From JBGSUE01 sp041753515 (GTDB lineage: Bacteria; Patescibacteriota; Microgenomatia; UBA10105; UBA927): 50,114 nt of DNA. Both the position numbers and the translations under genes were made by a program. The stretch lies in the NCBI GenBank assembly GCA_041753515.1, contig JBGSUE010000006.1, forward strand, positions 1 through 50,114, written 5' to 3'. The notes under the pieces were generated by a model. The model worked only from the letters and a program-made list of their open reading frames with translations, was not told the DNA's origin and did not search any database. Below, piece by piece: positions 50,046 through 50,114 of this stretch (its first letter is position 1; every line of letters begins with the position of its first letter).

Positions 50046-50114
50046 ATCAAGTTCTGCATGCGGTTAAACCGCAATAAAGTTAGTCTCATAGTTAAGTTGT
50101 TTGCTCGTGATATC

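Noticed and set aside
1..50114. Genetic code 25 (TGA = Gly), known in some CPR lineages
   Set aside because: Many genes end in TGA with the next gene overlapping as ATGA, and conserved glycines are not encoded by TGA.
49981..50114. Integron attC site at the right end (GTTAAGC resembles a core site)
   Set aside because: The matching RYYYAAC core at the other side is missing and no integrase is present; the DNA is AT-rich so the match is probably chance.

Overview
The window looks like a chromosomal segment of a Candidate Phyla Radiation (Patescibacteria) bacterium, most likely a Microgenomates-type lineage. The reasons are a tightly packed chromosome, a monoderm-type type IV secretion (T4SS) locus with many small two-helix pilins, PEGA, amidase and SpoIID wall proteins, an archaeal-type mevalonate operon, and large families of CPR-style membrane glycosyltransferases. 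TGA is used as an ordinary stop (many ATGA stop/start overlaps), so this is not a code-25 lineage. Names and domains come from reading the translations; no database search was possible.

Layout. 1-7.1 kb: 5' end of a comF-like gene, a GIY-YIG protein, the trans-translation pair ssrA (tmRNA, minus strand) and smpB, a PP2C-like/beta-propeller membrane protein, a PH-like membrane protein, a SpoIID-type wall protein, and two pilin-like genes. 7.1-12.6 kb: a minus-strand isoprenoid block (HMG-CoA reductase, HMG-CoA synthase, thiolase, a short DUF35 protein, mevalonate kinase, undecaprenyl-PP synthase). 12.6-14.1 kb: Yip1-like protein, a small membrane protein and an ECF sigma factor. 14.1-22.1 kb: six more pilin-like genes, a VirB6-like protein and a convergent 1226-residue membrane-anchored protein. 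22.1-25 kb: toxin-antitoxin-like cargo (hicB with a nonsense-broken hicA; HEPN-MNT) and nadE/nadD. 25-35.7 kb: VirD4-like ATPase, PrgI/VirB3-like fusion, TraC-like protein, VirB4 ATPase, membrane-anchored amidase and PEGA protein. 35.7-38.4 kb: dnaN, a DnaA-box array (probable oriC) and dnaA. 38.4-50.1 kb: surface-glycan genes, AT-rich towards the right end, finishing in an apparently broken membrane protein.

How the parts fit. VirB2-like pilins, VirB3, VirB4, VirB6, VirD4 and a peptidoglycan amidase together make a plausible single-membrane T4SS. The first pilin operon faces the ECF sigma/small membrane protein operon across a divergent promoter in which the two -35 boxes overlap. The mevalonate genes feed UppS, and undecaprenyl phosphate would serve the glycan cluster.

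Two features cut across the whole window. First, about fifteen operon-leading genes have a TATAAT-like box only 6-10 nt before the start codon, which predicts leaderless mRNAs. Second, a dispersed family of degenerate heptanucleotide arrays (period 7) occurs as paired inverted arms between genes and as single in-frame arms inside conserved enzymes (UppS, mevalonate kinase, thiolase, HMG-CoA reductase, a glycosyltransferase). It even builds the nadD stop/nadE start junction.
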